A stretch of 64,000 nt of DNA from Roseburia faecis (GCF_001406815.1 NZ_CVRR01000093.1:48688-112687); one strand, 5' to 3'; counted from the stretch's first letter, positions 16,483 to 26,197 are shown. Translations and numbers: made by a program. The notes: a model not told the origin generated them from the sequence alone.

Positions 16483-17544
16483 TTATTCATTCTTGCTTTC
16501 CGCATCTGCAGATACCGGAGTCTCTTCTTCGCCTTCCGGGGTCTCATCCTCCTGTGCAAAATAATGTTCACGCACCATTTCTTCAATCATCTTACAGAAT
16601 TCCGGATTTTCACGCAGATACGTCTTTGCATTTTCACGTCCCTGTCCGATCTTGTCTCCTTCATAAGCATACCATGCACCGGATTTGCTGATAATTCCGA
16701 CATTTGCTGCCAGATCCAGAATATCTCCCTCTTTGGAAATACCCTTTCCGAACATGATATCAAACTCTGCTTCACGGAATGGAGGTGCTACTTTGTTTTT
16801 TACGACTTTGACACGGGTATGGTTACCAATGACTTCTCCTGCCTGCTTGAGCTGTTCTACACGGCGCACGTCCAGACGAACAGAAGAATAAAACTTAAGT
16901 GCACGGCCACCGGTCGTTGTCTCCGGATTTCCAAACATAACACCAACTTTTTCACGGAGCTGGTTGATAAAGATTACAATACAGTTTGACTTGCTGATCA
17001 CACCGGTCAGCTTACGAAGCGCCTGACTCATCAGACGTGCCTGCAGGCCCACATGGGAATCTCCCATATCTCCGTCAATTTCCGCCTTTGGCACAAGAGC
17101 TGCTACCGAATCGACAATTACAATATCGACGGCTCCGGAACGCACCATGGTCTCGGTGATCTCGAGCGCCTGCTCTCCGCAGTCCGGCTGGGAAATATAG
17201 AGATTGTCAATATCAACACCGATGTTCTTTGCATAGACAGGATCAAGCGCATGCTCTGCATCAATGAATCCGGCAATTCCGCCCTGCTTCTGCACCTCTG
17301 CCACACAGTGCAGTGCAACGGTAGTCTTACCACTGGACTCCGGTCCGTAAATCTCAATGATACGTCCTTTCGGAAGTCCTCCGAGTCCCAATGCAATATC
17401 CAGACTGAGGGATCCTGTAGGAACCGTTTCTACGTTCATATTTGCGGAATTGTCCCCCAGCTTCATCACAGATCCTTTGCCATACTGTCTCTCGATCTGT
17501 GCGATTGCCGCATCCAGTGCTTTTAATTTATCGTCCTTTGCCAT
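16483..17544 (-). CDS. recA: Recombinase RecA
   Basis: ATP-dependent strand exchange and SOS co-protease. 353 residues, normal length. Walker [10 protein letters not shown] at residues 67-75 (Lys73), Walker [16 protein letters not shown]-binding loop L1 ([12 protein letters not shown]) and L2 ([14 protein letters not shown]). The C-terminus is acidic ([12 protein letters not shown]), as usual for the regulatory tail. Preceded by a perfect LexA box and a strong promoter, and followed by recX. Confidence 0.98.
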   Translation of the reverse strand: MAKDDKLKALDAAIAQIERQYGKGSVMKLGDNSANMNVETVPTGSLSLDIALGLGGLPKGRIIEIYGPESSGKTTVALHCVAEVQKQGGIAGFIDAEHALDPVYAKNIGVDIDNLYISQPDCGEQALEITETMVRSGAVDIVIVDSVAALVPKAEIDGDMGDSHVGLQARLMSQALRKLTGVISKSNCIVIFINQLREKVGVMFGNPETTTGGRALKFYSSVRLDVRRVEQLKQAGEVIGNHTRVKVVKNKVAPPFREAEFDIMFGKGISKEGDILDLAANVGIISKSGAWYAYEGDKIGQGRENAKTYLRENPEFCKMIEEMVREHYFAQEDETPEGEEETPVSADAESKNE

Positions 17545-17561
17545 AATATTCTCCTTCTTAT

Positions 17562-17575
17562 CGAACCTATGTTCG
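17562..17575 (-). promoter_or_regulatory. LexA (SOS) operator of recA-recX
   Basis: CGAACCTATGTTCG, a perfect match to the Gram-positive LexA site CGAAC-N4-GTTCG. It lies just downstream of the -10 box, where repressor would block promoter clearance. A further GAAC half-site lies next to it at about 17583-17586. Confidence 0.9.
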
Positions 17576-17588
17576 TATCTATGTTCTA

Positions 17589-17617
17589 ATAGTAGTATAT
17601 TTTGTTTGTATTGTCAA
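17589..17617 (-). promoter_or_regulatory. recA promoter
   Basis: TTGACA (17617-17612), 17 bases, TACTAT (17594-17589). Confidence 0.8.
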
Positions 17618-17640
17618 TGCAAAATTTTAAATGGGGAAAT

Positions 17641-17671
17641 AAAAAAAGACAGTCGCTCTGCAACTGCCTTT
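17641..17671 (-). terminator. trxA terminator
   Basis: On the minus strand AAAGGCAGT pairs with ACTGTCTTT (one wobble), and the stem runs into a T7 tract. It is about 20 bases past the stop. Confidence 0.75.
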
Positions 17672-17690
17672 TATTATACGTTGTATCCTA

Positions 17691-18017
17691 CTACGCGTCA
17701 AGAAGTGTTTTCAGGTAATCCTCAATCGCATCCTGCGTCTGTAATCCTACCATCTTCTTTTGAAACATTCCATCTTTCATGAATACCAGCGTAGGAATAC
17801 TCACAATCTGGTAATTTAATGCAAGCTGTGGCTGCTCGTCCACATTTACTTTGCATACTTTCACCTGATCTCCCATTGATTCTGCAACTGCATCCACAAC
17901 CGGTGACTGCATCTGACAAGGGCCACACCAGGATGCCCAGAAATCAATCACGACCGGCACCTTTGCGCCGACAACTTCTGCTTCAAAGTTTTCTTTTGTA
18001 ATTGTTACAACTCCCAT
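17691..18017 (-). CDS. trxA: Thioredoxin
   Basis: Reduces protein disulfides in the cytoplasm. 108 residues, single thioredoxin fold with the redox motif WCGPC (Cys31, Cys34), the cis-proline block SIPTLVFMKDG, and no export signal. It lies 17 bases after prfC and before its own terminator, so it is likely read from the prfC promoter. Confidence 0.95.
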   Translation of the reverse strand: MGVVTITKENFEAEVVGAKVPVVIDFWASWCGPCQMQSPVVDAVAESMGDQVKVCKVNVDEQPQLALNYQIVSIPTLVFMKDGMFQKKMVGLQTQDAIEDYLKTLLDA

Positions 18018-18034
18018 GATCTTTCCTCCTTTGA

Positions 18035-19627
18035 TTAATTCTTACTGAACTCGGATAATACGAGTCCTTCGTTTCGGTCAAGTGTCATGCCGACACTCCA
18101 TGCATTGACAAATAAAAGAAGCGGATTTCCCTTCATATCAATCACTTTCTTCATATCTGAAGTACCAGTCAGCGCGTCCACATCCACTTCCTCCTTGTTC
18201 TCGATCCAGCGGATATGTTCATATGGAAGATTCTCCAGACGGATCTCCACATTATACTCGTTTTCCAGACGGAACCGGAGTACATCAAACTGCAGCACAC
18301 CAACTACTCCTACTATGATTTCCTCCATACCGCCTTTGTATTCCTGGAAAATCTGGATGGCACCTTCCTGTGCAATCTGTGTTACTCCTTTTACAAACTG
18401 CTTGCGCTTCATGGAGTCGATCAGACGTACACGTGCAAAATGTTCCGGCGCAAATGTCGGGATTCCCTCAAACTGAAACTTGTCCTTTGCCGTCGTGAGG
18501 GTGTCCCCGATAGAGAAAATGCCGGGATCAAAGATACCAATAATATCTCCCGCATATGCTTCTTCTACCATTTTACGCTCGTCTGCCATCATCTGCTGCG
18601 GCTGGGAAAGCTTGATCTGTTTGTTTCCCTGCACATGGAATACTTCCATGCCCGCCGTAAACTTACCGGAACAGATACGCATAAACGCAATACGGTCCCG
18701 GTGATTTTTATTCATATTTGCCTGAATCTTAAAGACAAACGCAGAAAAATCTTCCTGAAACGGATCAATCATTCCGATGTCTGATTTCCGGGCCATTGGC
18801 GCATAAGTCATCTTCAGGAAATGCTGCAGAAAAGTTTCCACACCAAAATTGGTCAGGGCAGAACCGAAAAATACCGGGGAAAGTTCTCCCTTTGTCACAA
18901 GTTCCATATCAAATTCCGCACTGGCACCGTCAAGAAGTTCGATTTCGTCATCCAAAATTGATTTTTTCTCCTCACCAATCTCGTCGATCAGTGCCGGATC
19001 ATCGATATCAATAATCTTTTCGGAACCTTCTTTTGTTCCCTTTAATGTATCGGCAAATGTCATAACTTTTCTGGTATGACGGTCATATACACCTTTGAAT
19101 TCTTTTCCGGAACCGATCGGCCAGTTGACCGGATACGTTGCGATTCCCAGTTCATTTTCAATATCATCAAGAAGCTCAAACGTATCATTTGCATCGCGGT
19201 CCATCTTATTGATAAATGTAAAAATCGGAATATGGCGCATTACGCATACCTTAAACAGCTTACGTGTCTGCGCCTCTACTCCTTTGCTTGCATCAATCAC
19301 CATGACTGCGGAATCCGCCGCCATAAGTGTACGGTAAGTATCCTCCGAGAAATCCTGATGTCCCGGGGTATCCAGAATATTGATACAGTATCCGTCATAG
19401 TTAAACTGCAGCACCGACGAGGTGACCGAAATACCTCTCTGCTTCTCGATCTCCATCCAGTCAGACACCGCATGTCTTGCTGTTGCCTTTCCTTTTACGG
19501 AACCGGCAAGATTGATGGCTCCTCCGTAAAGCAGGAACTTCTCCGTCAGAGTCGTCTTACCTGCATCCGGATGGGAAATGATAGCGAATGTACGCCGTTT
19601 TTCTATTTCTTTTCTTAAGTCACTCAC
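18035..19627 (-). CDS. prfC: Peptide chain release factor 3
   Basis: GTPase that recycles RF1/RF2 from the ribosome. The start is a GTG at 19627 with GGAGG 8 bases upstream; an in-frame ATG at 19654 lies before the ribosome site and is rejected. This gives 530 residues, the usual RF3 length. GTPase motifs: G1 HPDAGKTT (residues 19-26), switch KQRGISVTSS, G3 DTPGHQDF, G4 NKMD. The later EF-Tu domain II-like region and C-terminal domain III are complete. It forms a small unit with trxA. Confidence 0.95.
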   Translation of the reverse strand: MSDLRKEIEKRRTFAIISHPDAGKTTLTEKFLLYGGAINLAGSVKGKATARHAVSDWMEIEKQRGISVTSSVLQFNYDGYCINILDTPGHQDFSEDTYRTLMAADSAVMVIDASKGVEAQTRKLFKVCVMRHIPIFTFINKMDRDANDTFELLDDIENELGIATYPVNWPIGSGKEFKGVYDRHTRKVMTFADTLKGTKEGSEKIIDIDDPALIDEIGEEKKSILDDEIELLDGASAEFDMELVTKGELSPVFFGSALTNFGVETFLQHFLKMTYAPMARKSDIGMIDPFQEDFSAFVFKIQANMNKNHRDRIAFMRICSGKFTAGMEVFHVQGNKQIKLSQPQQMMADERKMVEEAYAGDIIGIFDPGIFSIGDTLTTAKDKFQFEGIPTFAPEHFARVRLIDSMKRKQFVKGVTQIAQEGAIQIFQEYKGGMEEIIVGVVGVLQFDVLRFRLENEYNVEIRLENLPYEHIRWIENKEEVDVDALTGTSDMKKVIDMKGNPLLLFVNAWSVGMTLDRNEGLVLSEFSKN

Positions 19628-19662
19628 AGTATATCCTCCAAACCAATTGCACACTGTACCTC

Positions 19663-19691
19663 ATTTTATACTAAAAACTATGTATTTGCAA
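19663..19691 (-). promoter_or_regulatory. prfC promoter
   Basis: TTGCAA (19691-19686), 17 bases, TAAAAT (19668-19663), immediately after the spoIIIAH stop. Confidence 0.7.
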
Positions 19692-19694
19692 GTG

Positions 19695-20324
19695 CTACTG
19701 GATGGGAGTGATCACAATCTTATCTGCGGATACTCCGGTCTTACGCTTTACAATATCTTCGACCTGCGCCCGCTTGGCATCGGTTGCCTCCCCCATATTA
19801 AGAACCACATCACAGCCGTCATCATTCATACTGACAACCACATCCGTAAACCCTTTTGCCTCCAGCATCATTTCTGCATTGGACTCTTTCTCCGCAATAT
19901 CCGTCAGTGTAATCATTTCATTGACCGCATCTTTCTTTTTGGACTCATCCAAAGAATCATTGTCAATGATTGCCTGCAGGGTTTCTTTATTTTTGGAACG
20001 CACCTGTTCCCGGTTAAGTTTCACTTTTGCCGCATAGTCGGAATCCCCGCTTGTCACAGAGGTAAGTACCGTCTCTCCCGGATTTTCCACATCTTCCGTC
20101 GATGCATTCGCCAGATCTTCCTTGCTGCTTGTGATATCCAGATCCTCCCCGGTTTCATAATCTTTATCCGCCTGGTCACTTACGGCACCCTGATTCATAT
20201 TAGCTACCGTCTCGGCATCTTTGATATCAGCGCCCTTTTTGTCATAAGTAACATAACCGGCCACCGCAATCAGCACCGCCAGCGTTGTAATAACAATCTG
20301 ATTTTTATGCACTCTTTTTTTCAC
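19695..20324 (-). CDS. spoIIIAH: Stage III sporulation protein AH
   Basis: Mother-cell half of the SpoIIIAH-SpoIIQ channel between mother cell and forespore. 209 residues: short N-terminal cytoplasmic part, one transmembrane helix (residues 9-27), an acidic variable linker, and the C-terminal YscJ/FliF-like ring domain (from about residue 110 to VSADKIVITPIQ). Last gene of the eight-gene spoIIIA operon, 2 bases after spoIIIAG. The spoIIIA operon is controlled by sigma-E in B. subtilis. Confidence 0.9.
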   Translation of the reverse strand: MKKRVHKNQIVITTLAVLIAVAGYVTYDKKGADIKDAETVANMNQGAVSDQADKDYETGEDLDITSSKEDLANASTEDVENPGETVLTSVTSGDSDYAAKVKLNREQVRSKNKETLQAIIDNDSLDESKKKDAVNEMITLTDIAEKESNAEMMLEAKGFTDVVVSMNDDGCDVVLNMGEATDAKRAQVEDIVKRKTGVSADKIVITPIQ

Positions 20325-20326
20325 GT

Positions 20327-20851
20327 CTATTCCTCCTGTACCGACATTTTAACTACTACTACCTTATGCGCTTCCACCGGAAATAATGACATTACCGCGT
20401 TGGAAATTTCTGTAACGGTCTTTGCATTTCCTCCACCCTGTGCCACAACCACAACCCCTTCAATTTTCGGCATCTGCCTGCAGATCACATAGGGCTGTCT
20501 GGTATCACCGGTATCGTACACCACCGTTGTCTCTTCCTTTTTGTTTCCATCTTTTGTCACATTTTTATCCAGCTGGTCGGTTCCCTCATCGGAAAATGTC
20601 AGCATTACACGGGTTTTTCCCACCCCGTCCATGTGTTCAAGCAGCTCCTTCAGCTGCTGCTGCAGCTGCTCTTTATAGGAATCTTCCGTCTGCAGCTGCT
20701 GCTCCTTTTGTTCCTGCGTCTGTGTTTCTTTCTGGCTTTGTTTTGCCCCCGTCGGCATCGCAACGATCATTACCATCACCCCAAGCAGAATCAGTACAAC
20801 GAAATCCGATTTATTCCTCTTTTTGATCCACTTTCCCAAGATACTGTTCAA
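20327..20851 (-). CDS. spoIIIAG: Stage III sporulation protein AG
   Basis: Forms the large membrane ring of the feeding-tube channel. 174 residues: transmembrane helix at about residues 18-34, a Gln/Glu-rich stretch (KETQTQEQKEQQLQ), then the ring-building domain with TRVMLTFSDEG, and KIEGVVVVAQGGGNAKTVTEIS. The start is a TTG at 20851 preceded by GGGAG, inside the end of spoIIIAF, giving a 41-base overlap and likely translational coupling. Confidence 0.9.
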   Translation of the reverse strand: MNSILGKWIKKRNKSDFVVLILLGVMVMIVAMPTGAKQSQKETQTQEQKEQQLQTEDSYKEQLQQQLKELLEHMDGVGKTRVMLTFSDEGTDQLDKNVTKDGNKKEETTVVYDTGDTRQPYVICRQMPKIEGVVVVAQGGGNAKTVTEISNAVMSLFPVEAHKVVVVKMSVQEE

Positions 20852-21107
20852 AAATATTCTCTCCCTTCTCCTGATATTCTATGCTTTCCATCTGCTCGAC
20901 AATCTCATGCAGCTGCTGCCTTGCCTCTTCTTTTTTCATTCCTCCCACATAGACCAAAAGCGGCTGTGCCAGCACGGTGATCACGAGCACGCTGACAAAA
21001 AAATGAAAATATTTCTGATAGGTTTCCTTTGGTGTCAGATATGACAACAGATAAAAAATCAGCATCAGCACGAAATAATTTTTCACAAATGTAAGTACAA
21101 CTTCCAT
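20811..21107 (-). CDS. spoIIIAF: Stage III sporulation protein AF
   Basis: 98 residues from the ATG at 21107, preceded by GGAGGAG; longer frames run back into spoIIIAE. Two transmembrane helices (FVLMLIFYLLSYL and FFVSVLVITVLAQPLLVYV) and a soluble acidic tail. SpoIIIAF is normally about 200 residues, so this is a short form with a reduced C-terminal domain. Its end overlaps the spoIIIAG start. Confidence 0.82.
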   Translation of the reverse strand: MEVVLTFVKNYFVLMLIFYLLSYLTPKETYQKYFHFFVSVLVITVLAQPLLVYVGGMKKEEARQQLHEIVEQMESIEYQEKGENIFEQYLGKVDQKEE

Positions 21108-21121
21108 GTTCTCCTCCCTCC

Positions 21122-22255
21122 TCAATAGATGAAACTGGTGGAAACACTGATTATGGATGTGGTAATAAAAAATAAAAGCAGCGCATCCAGCTGTATGGTA
21201 CAAAAAAGCGCGCATCCCCTGGCAGCGGCCTGCACACACTGCGCAATCCGGCTGTCTGCGACCGGTGCCAAAAATGCAGCGGTCAGGCGGTACATCACAG
21301 AAAAACAGAAAGATTTCAGCAGCGGTGTCATCCCGATTACAAGAAGAAGGATAAGGGCAGCCGCGCCAATGCTGTTTTTTATGAGGATTCCGCTTCCGAG
21401 CAGGATCTCTGCTGCGGAACCGAAGGTATTTCCTACTCCGGGAACCGCGGATATACTGTTAAAAATACTGTTTGTGGAAAGCCTGTCTCTTGCAGGTACA
21501 ATCAGAGACTGTACAACACCGATTCCCATAACGGCAGTCAGCCCGCCTTTTAAGACCAGTCGTATTCCGTCTTCGAACAGCTGCGCCATCTTTCCAAGTT
21601 TTGTTTCCTCAAACAGGTTATCCATCAGAAGAAGCAGCACAAACACATGAACCCCCGGCAGAAAAATAAATTTCATTCCCAGTTCCAGCAGATACATCAG
21701 TCCAAATGCCAGCTGATAAAAGGAACCCGCAGATGCCGCATTGCCGGAGCAAAACAGCGTTGCCGCATACAAAGGCACAAATGCGGTCATAAATGCCACC
21801 AGACGGTCAATCCCCTGATCTACCACCTCTGAGATCAGGGCAAATGATTGCAGCAATAACAGAACCACCCCAAGATAAACAATAAAAAAGCTCATCTGCG
21901 AAACATACCCCTGTCGCGTCATCATCACTTTTCCGTACAGCGCAAATAAAAGTCCTATGGCAAACATCTGCAAAAACATGGGCTTTGCAGCCGTGATTTC
22001 ATAAAAAAATAAATCTGCAATATATTCACAGATCATTCCCGCATCCAGTCCGCCTGTTCCTTCCGTCACCAGTTTATTCACCATTTTTTCAAAATCCATC
22101 TTTTCCGGCAGATCCTGCGTCTGTGCATTGATATCCGTAAAATCAAGTTCTTTTATGATCTCATCCGCCTCGGCCGCCATCACATTTTGCGGCTGTAAAA
22201 AAATCATCCATACGAACAAAACAGACCAGAACAAAATTTTAGCAATTTTTTTCAT
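21122..22255 (-). CDS. spoIIIAE: Stage III sporulation protein AE
   Basis: 377 residues from the ATG at 22255, with a GGGGGG ribosome site. A signal peptide (residues 1-27, ending NVMAAEA) is followed by a soluble stretch and about seven transmembrane helices. The signature region KMIFLPGVHVFVLLLLMDNL and the serine/alanine-rich last helices match SpoIIIAE, a multi-pass part of the mother-cell channel complex. Confidence 0.9.
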   Translation of the reverse strand: MKKIAKILFWSVLFVWMIFLQPQNVMAAEADEIIKELDFTDINAQTQDLPEKMDFEKMVNKLVTEGTGGLDAGMICEYIADLFFYEITAAKPMFLQMFAIGLLFALYGKVMMTRQGYVSQMSFFIVYLGVVLLLLQSFALISEVVDQGIDRLVAFMTAFVPLYAATLFCSGNAASAGSFYQLAFGLMYLLELGMKFIFLPGVHVFVLLLLMDNLFEETKLGKMAQLFEDGIRLVLKGGLTAVMGIGVVQSLIVPARDRLSTNSIFNSISAVPGVGNTFGSAAEILLGSGILIKNSIGAAALILLLVIGMTPLLKSFCFSVMYRLTAAFLAPVADSRIAQCVQAAARGCALFCTIQLDALLLFFITTSIISVSTSFIY

Positions 22256-22257
22256 TT

Positions 22258-22647
22258 CTACCCCCCGGTCATCTGTTCGATCAGCCGCAACAAAACCCAC
22301 AATTCCGGAATGGACAAAGCAACGATCGATAATTTTGCAAACAGTTCAATCTGTCCTGCGACAGATCCATATCCCGCTTCCCGGCAGACCGATGCGGAAA
22401 AATCGGCAACATATGTAATTCCAAGCATCTTTAACAGTGCTTTCAAAAGTGCCGGATCTACCGGAAGCGTGTCCATCAGTTCCCGTAAAAAATCCAGGAT
22501 AAACGAAATTCTTGACAGTGTGTATCCGAAAATCAAAACCGATGCTGCAATTCCCACAAGCAACGCCAGCTCTCCCTTTTCTTTTTTCAGTAAAAGAGCC
22601 AGAAAAACCGCAGCAATTCCGATCATTCCTATCTTTATCATAGACAT
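22258..22647 (-). CDS. spoIIIAD: Stage III sporulation protein AD
   Basis: 129 residues. The ATG at 22647 overlaps the spoIIIAC stop by one base (TGATG); a GTG at 22650 is the alternative. Three to four transmembrane helices with the conserved LLKALLKMLGITYVADFSASVCREAGY block. Small channel subunit, paralogous to AC. Confidence 0.9.
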   Translation of the reverse strand: MSMIKIGMIGIAAVFLALLLKKEKGELALLVGIAASVLIFGYTLSRISFILDFLRELMDTLPVDPALLKALLKMLGITYVADFSASVCREAGYGSVAGQIELFAKLSIVALSIPELWVLLRLIEQMTGG

Positions 22648-22841
22648 CACATACGAAACAGGGTTTCCATCGTTGTAAACAGTTCACTGATACAAGGCAC
22701 GATCCAGAACAACACTATTATCAGACCTGCCAGGCTCAGCAGAAATGCCTGTTCCTCCCTTCCACTATGCTTGAGAATCTGGCTGAGTACTGCCACAACA
22801 ATTCCAAGCGCTGCAATTTTAAAAATAATTGTTACACTCAT
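22647..22841 (-). CDS. spoIIIAC: Stage III sporulation protein AC
   Basis: 64 residues, two transmembrane helices joined by the ILKHSGREEQA loop that is highly conserved in SpoIIIAC. Full length for the family. Translationally coupled to spoIIIAD. Confidence 0.92.
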   Translation of the reverse strand: MSVTIIFKIAALGIVVAVLSQILKHSGREEQAFLLSLAGLIIVLFWIVPCISELFTTMETLFRM

Positions 22842-22867
22842 ACACTCAAGGTTCCCTTCCTACGCCT

Positions 22868-23383
22868 TTACACCAGAAGAATGATCATAACCACGCCGGT
22901 CAGCATTCCAACAGGCAGATACACCCGCTGTTTTTTTAAAAATTCCAATCGTGACTCTGCCAGAAATTTTTCCATCCGTTTTCTGCAGATTTCATTGCAT
23001 CGCAGATTCTCTGCACTGCTTTCGCCATAAAATGCTCCCGCGGCAGACGTAAGGATTTCCCAGCCCTCCTGCCCGATCTGCAGTTCTCTTTTGTGCTTCT
23101 GCAGACAATCCTGCCATATTTTCTGTCCGCTTGGATTCTGATGGTTGCGCATACATACACAGACCTCATCCAGAAATGCCTGCATGGATGCATCTGCCGT
23201 TTCATAAAAAGACAAAAAATCGTACAACCGCACATGTTCCTGTTCCAGTGCATATCCCCAGCGCACAAACAGGCGTATCCATTCCCCCGCCATCCGCTGT
23301 CTGGCTTTTTCCCCCTCTGCCCATTTGTACAAAAATCCGGCACACCCTGCCAGTATCAGGACGGTTCCGAAAATCCTTGCCAC
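22868..23383 (-). CDS. spoIIIAB: Stage III sporulation protein AB
   Basis: 171 residues from a GTG at 23383, with GGAGGA upstream, inside the end of spoIIIAA (28-base overlap). One N-terminal and one C-terminal transmembrane helix flank a helical domain, resembling a truncated type II secretion F protein, as known for SpoIIIAB. Confidence 0.88.
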   Translation of the reverse strand: MARIFGTVLILAGCAGFLYKWAEGEKARQRMAGEWIRLFVRWGYALEQEHVRLYDFLSFYETADASMQAFLDEVCVCMRNHQNPSGQKIWQDCLQKHKRELQIGQEGWEILTSAAGAFYGESSAENLRCNEICRKRMEKFLAESRLEFLKKQRVYLPVGMLTGVVMIILLV

Positions 23384-24279
23384 AATGGATTTCCTCCTCC
23401 CTCATATACGGTGAGAATCCGGCGCCCGTCCGGTTCTCTCTGCAGACCGATGAGCCGCATCTGTGAGCGGATCAGATCCAGTCCTCCCATCTGCAGGCGG
23501 TGCAAAACCTCTAAGACACTGCCGGCATGTATGGTTCCAAGGATCGATACCCCGCACCGGGCACAGTCTGCCACCGCAGCAAAGTCCTCCGGAAGTCCCA
23601 GTTCGTCCACTGCAATGATCTGCGGGGACATGGAACGAAGCAGCATATGGATTCCATGTTCCTTCGGACAATTGTCCAGCACATCCGTGCGGGGGCCCAG
23701 ATCGTTTTGCGGAATTCCCCGGTAACACGCGGCAATTTCCGACCGTTCATCGACTACCCCGACCTTTTTCCCGGCACGCAGGTGATTTCCTTTCGAAAGC
23801 AGCCGGATACAATCCCTTAAATAGGTTGTTTTTCCGACCCCCGGCGGTGCAAAGAAAAACGTATGATATACATTCTCTCCGCAATACAGCCATGGAATCA
23901 GTACCGATGCACACCCCTTTTTTTCGTGAGCCAGACGGATATTTAAACCGCTGATACAGCTTAACAGCTTCATACAGCTTGAGGTTCCGTGTTTCTCATA
24001 GCTTGCCCGCCCAGAAACCCCGATCCTGTGCCCGCCTTCCAGCGTAAAATACCCCTGTCGCAGTTCTTCTTCCAGTGCATACACGGAATATCCACTCAGA
24101 TAATTCAGTACCTCCCGCATATGTGCTTCCGTGAGCAGCCCAATCTCTTTTTCTTTCTCATCCCCATATAAAATTTCCAGCGGTTGTCCGACCCGAAGCC
24201 GGATTTCTTCTGCCCCGCACAACGTTTCTGCTTCCATCTGCGTTCGAAAATCTACCGGAAGATATTCTGTAATCTCCAT
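23356..24279 (-). CDS. spoIIIAA: Stage III sporulation protein AA (channel ATPase)
   Basis: Secretion-type ATPase that energises the mother cell-forespore channel. 307 residues from the ATG at 24279, with GGAGGA upstream; the frame back to 24345 runs into the argS terminator. Walker A is APPGVGKTT (residues 144-152), then GVVDERSEIAACYRG and IIAVDELGLPEDFAAVADCARCGVSILGTIHAG, typical of the AA subgroup of VirB11-like ATPases. First gene of the operon. The promoter must lie within about 100 bases upstream, overlapping the argS terminator. Confidence 0.93.
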   Translation of the reverse strand: MEITEYLPVDFRTQMEAETLCGAEEIRLRVGQPLEILYGDEKEKEIGLLTEAHMREVLNYLSGYSVYALEEELRQGYFTLEGGHRIGVSGRASYEKHGTSSCMKLLSCISGLNIRLAHEKKGCASVLIPWLYCGENVYHTFFFAPPGVGKTTYLRDCIRLLSKGNHLRAGKKVGVVDERSEIAACYRGIPQNDLGPRTDVLDNCPKEHGIHMLLRSMSPQIIAVDELGLPEDFAAVADCARCGVSILGTIHAGSVLEVLHRLQMGGLDLIRSQMRLIGLQREPDGRRILTVYEGGGNPLWQGFSEPS

Positions 24280-24306
24280 TCTGTCACTTCCTCCATGTTT
24301 CTTTCC

Positions 24307-24345
24307 ATAAAAAATGAGCCATAAGGACAAATCCCTATGACTCAT
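24307..24345 (-). terminator. argS terminator
   Basis: ATGAGTCATAGGG pairs with TCCTTATGGCTCAT with small mismatches and is followed by TTTTTTATGG on the minus strand. The spoIIIAA ribosome site follows 15 bases later. Confidence 0.8.
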
Positions 24346-24380
24346 TTATATGTTTTATATGTGATTTTAGAACATCCGAT

Positions 24381-26165
24381 TTACATACGGTCCGGTGCGG
24401 AAAAACCAAGCACATCGATACAGGTCTCAAGAATATTTTTGGTCAGTACCAAAAGACCGATATAAGAAGCCTGTACCTTAAGATCTTCCTCGGAAAGAAT
24501 CTTTGTCTCATGATAAAATCCGTTGAATGCATTGGCCAGTTCATAAATATATGCACAGATCTTGTGCGGTGCTTTCTCCTCATATGCATTTTCCATCATG
24601 GCATTGAAACGTGACAATACAAGCATCAGGTTCTTCTCACTTGCAGAATGTGCCCCAAGAATCGGTGCATCCGGCAGCGTATTTTTTGCAGTGTATTTCT
24701 TTAAAATGGATTTAATACGCACAATCGTATATAAAATATACGGTCCTGTATTCCCTTCAAAAGAAGTAAAACGCTCAATATCAAAACAGTAGTCCTTGCT
24801 TGCCTGATTGGACAGATCTCCGTATTTGACTGCTGCCAGAGCAACCGTTTTTGCAGTCTGCTTTGCCTCTTCCTCGGAAATATCGAGGTTTTCCTTTTCT
24901 TTCTGGTTCTCTGTAATCTTTTTGAGCATCTCCTCATTGATCTCATCAAGCAGATATTCCAGACGCATAACGCCGCCATCTCTTGTCTTAAACGGTTTGC
25001 CGTCTTTTCCGTTCATGGTACCGAATCCGATATGGGTCAGTTCCACATCCGGTCCGACGAGTCCGGTCTTTCTTGCACAGCGGAATACCTGTACGAAATG
25101 CATGCTCTGACGCTGATCCGTCAGGTAAATAATGGCATCCGGGTTGTAATCCTGCATACGCATCACAATCGTAGCAAGATCTGTCGTACTGTATAACGAA
25201 GCTCCGTCTGACTTTAAGATGATACATGGCGGAATCTCTTTTGTATCCGTATCCTCTTTGACATCCACAACCAGAGCCCCTTCGCTCATGTAGGCAAAGC
25301 CCTTGTCCTTCATCATCTGTACCATATCCGGAATATACGGCTGTGCATCCGACTCTCCCTTCCAGAGCTCAAAGGAGACATTCAGATTATCATAGTTCTT
25401 CTTTAAATCTGTCACGGAAACATCCAGAATGTGTGCAAGAAGTGCACGGTATCCCCGTCTGCCGGCCTGCAGCTGGCTGGTTGCCTCCATGGCAGCCTCA
25501 CGGAACGCTTCGTCTTCCTTACTCTTTTTGCTGGCAGTCGGATAGATATCCTCCAGTTCGGAAATGGTAAACGGCGCCTCTTTCGGATATTCTCCGGTAT
25601 AGCTTTCATCATAATATACCAGATCCGGCTTACGCTCTTTTAATTCTACAATGATCAGTCCCATCTGCAGACCCCAGTCTCCCAGATGCACATCACCGAT
25701 CATGTTATGTCCCATAAATTTGCCGATCCGCTTGATACTCTCTCCAATGACAGCAGAGCGCAGATGTCCGACATGCAATGGCTTGGCAACATTGGCCCCG
25801 CCGTAATCTACAATAATGGTCTTCGGATGTGCCGCTTTGTCACAGCCAAATCTTCCCTCATCTGCTTTCATATCGCTGACATATTTCGCCAGATAGGCAG
25901 GACTTACTTTCATATTGATAAATCCCGGTTTTACAGACTCTACGCTCTCAAACAGTTCGTTTTCTGCCAGCGCCTGCGCAATCTTATCCGAAATCATGAA
26001 TGGTGCACACTTGTACTCCTTTGCTGCAGCCATTGCTCCGTTACACTGGTATTCACACAGGTCCGGACGATTGGAAAGTGTAACTTTCCCGTATTTTGCA
26101 TCATATCCCTGACCGGTAAATGCATTTGTCACCTGCTCGGTGATCAGATCTATTAATGTCTTCAT
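24381..26165 (-). CDS. argS: Arginyl-tRNA synthetase
   Basis: Charges tRNA-Arg. 594 residues, class I. It has the N-terminal tRNA D-loop-binding domain, the HIGH motif as HVGH (131-134) in GGANVAKPLHVGHLRSA, and the C-terminal DALR anticodon-binding helix bundle. As in most ArgS there is no strict KMSKS. Monocistronic between its own promoter and terminator. Confidence 0.97.
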   Translation of the reverse strand: MKTLIDLITEQVTNAFTGQGYDAKYGKVTLSNRPDLCEYQCNGAMAAAKEYKCAPFMISDKIAQALAENELFESVESVKPGFINMKVSPAYLAKYVSDMKADEGRFGCDKAAHPKTIIVDYGGANVAKPLHVGHLRSAVIGESIKRIGKFMGHNMIGDVHLGDWGLQMGLIIVELKERKPDLVYYDESYTGEYPKEAPFTISELEDIYPTASKKSKEDEAFREAAMEATSQLQAGRRGYRALLAHILDVSVTDLKKNYDNLNVSFELWKGESDAQPYIPDMVQMMKDKGFAYMSEGALVVDVKEDTDTKEIPPCIILKSDGASLYSTTDLATIVMRMQDYNPDAIIYLTDQRQSMHFVQVFRCARKTGLVGPDVELTHIGFGTMNGKDGKPFKTRDGGVMRLEYLLDEINEEMLKKITENQKEKENLDISEEEAKQTAKTVALAAVKYGDLSNQASKDYCFDIERFTSFEGNTGPYILYTIVRIKSILKKYTAKNTLPDAPILGAHSASEKNLMLVLSRFNAMMENAYEEKAPHKICAYIYELANAFNGFYHETKILSEEDLKVQASYIGLLVLTKNILETCIDVLGFSAPDRM

Positions 26166-26197
26166 CCTAGGGTTCTCCTCTTTTTTTACTACAGATT

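Noticed and set aside
15808..16989. A 393-codon plus-strand frame opposite recX and recA
   Set aside because: It is the antisense of two certain genes, contains no recognisable domain, has no ribosome site and shows the Cys/Phe/His-rich composition of a shadow frame.
24280..24345. Sigma-E-like GTCATA element before spoIIIAA
   Set aside because: A sigma-E promoter is expected here, but no convincing -10 CATACANT lies at the right distance. Not listed as a feature.
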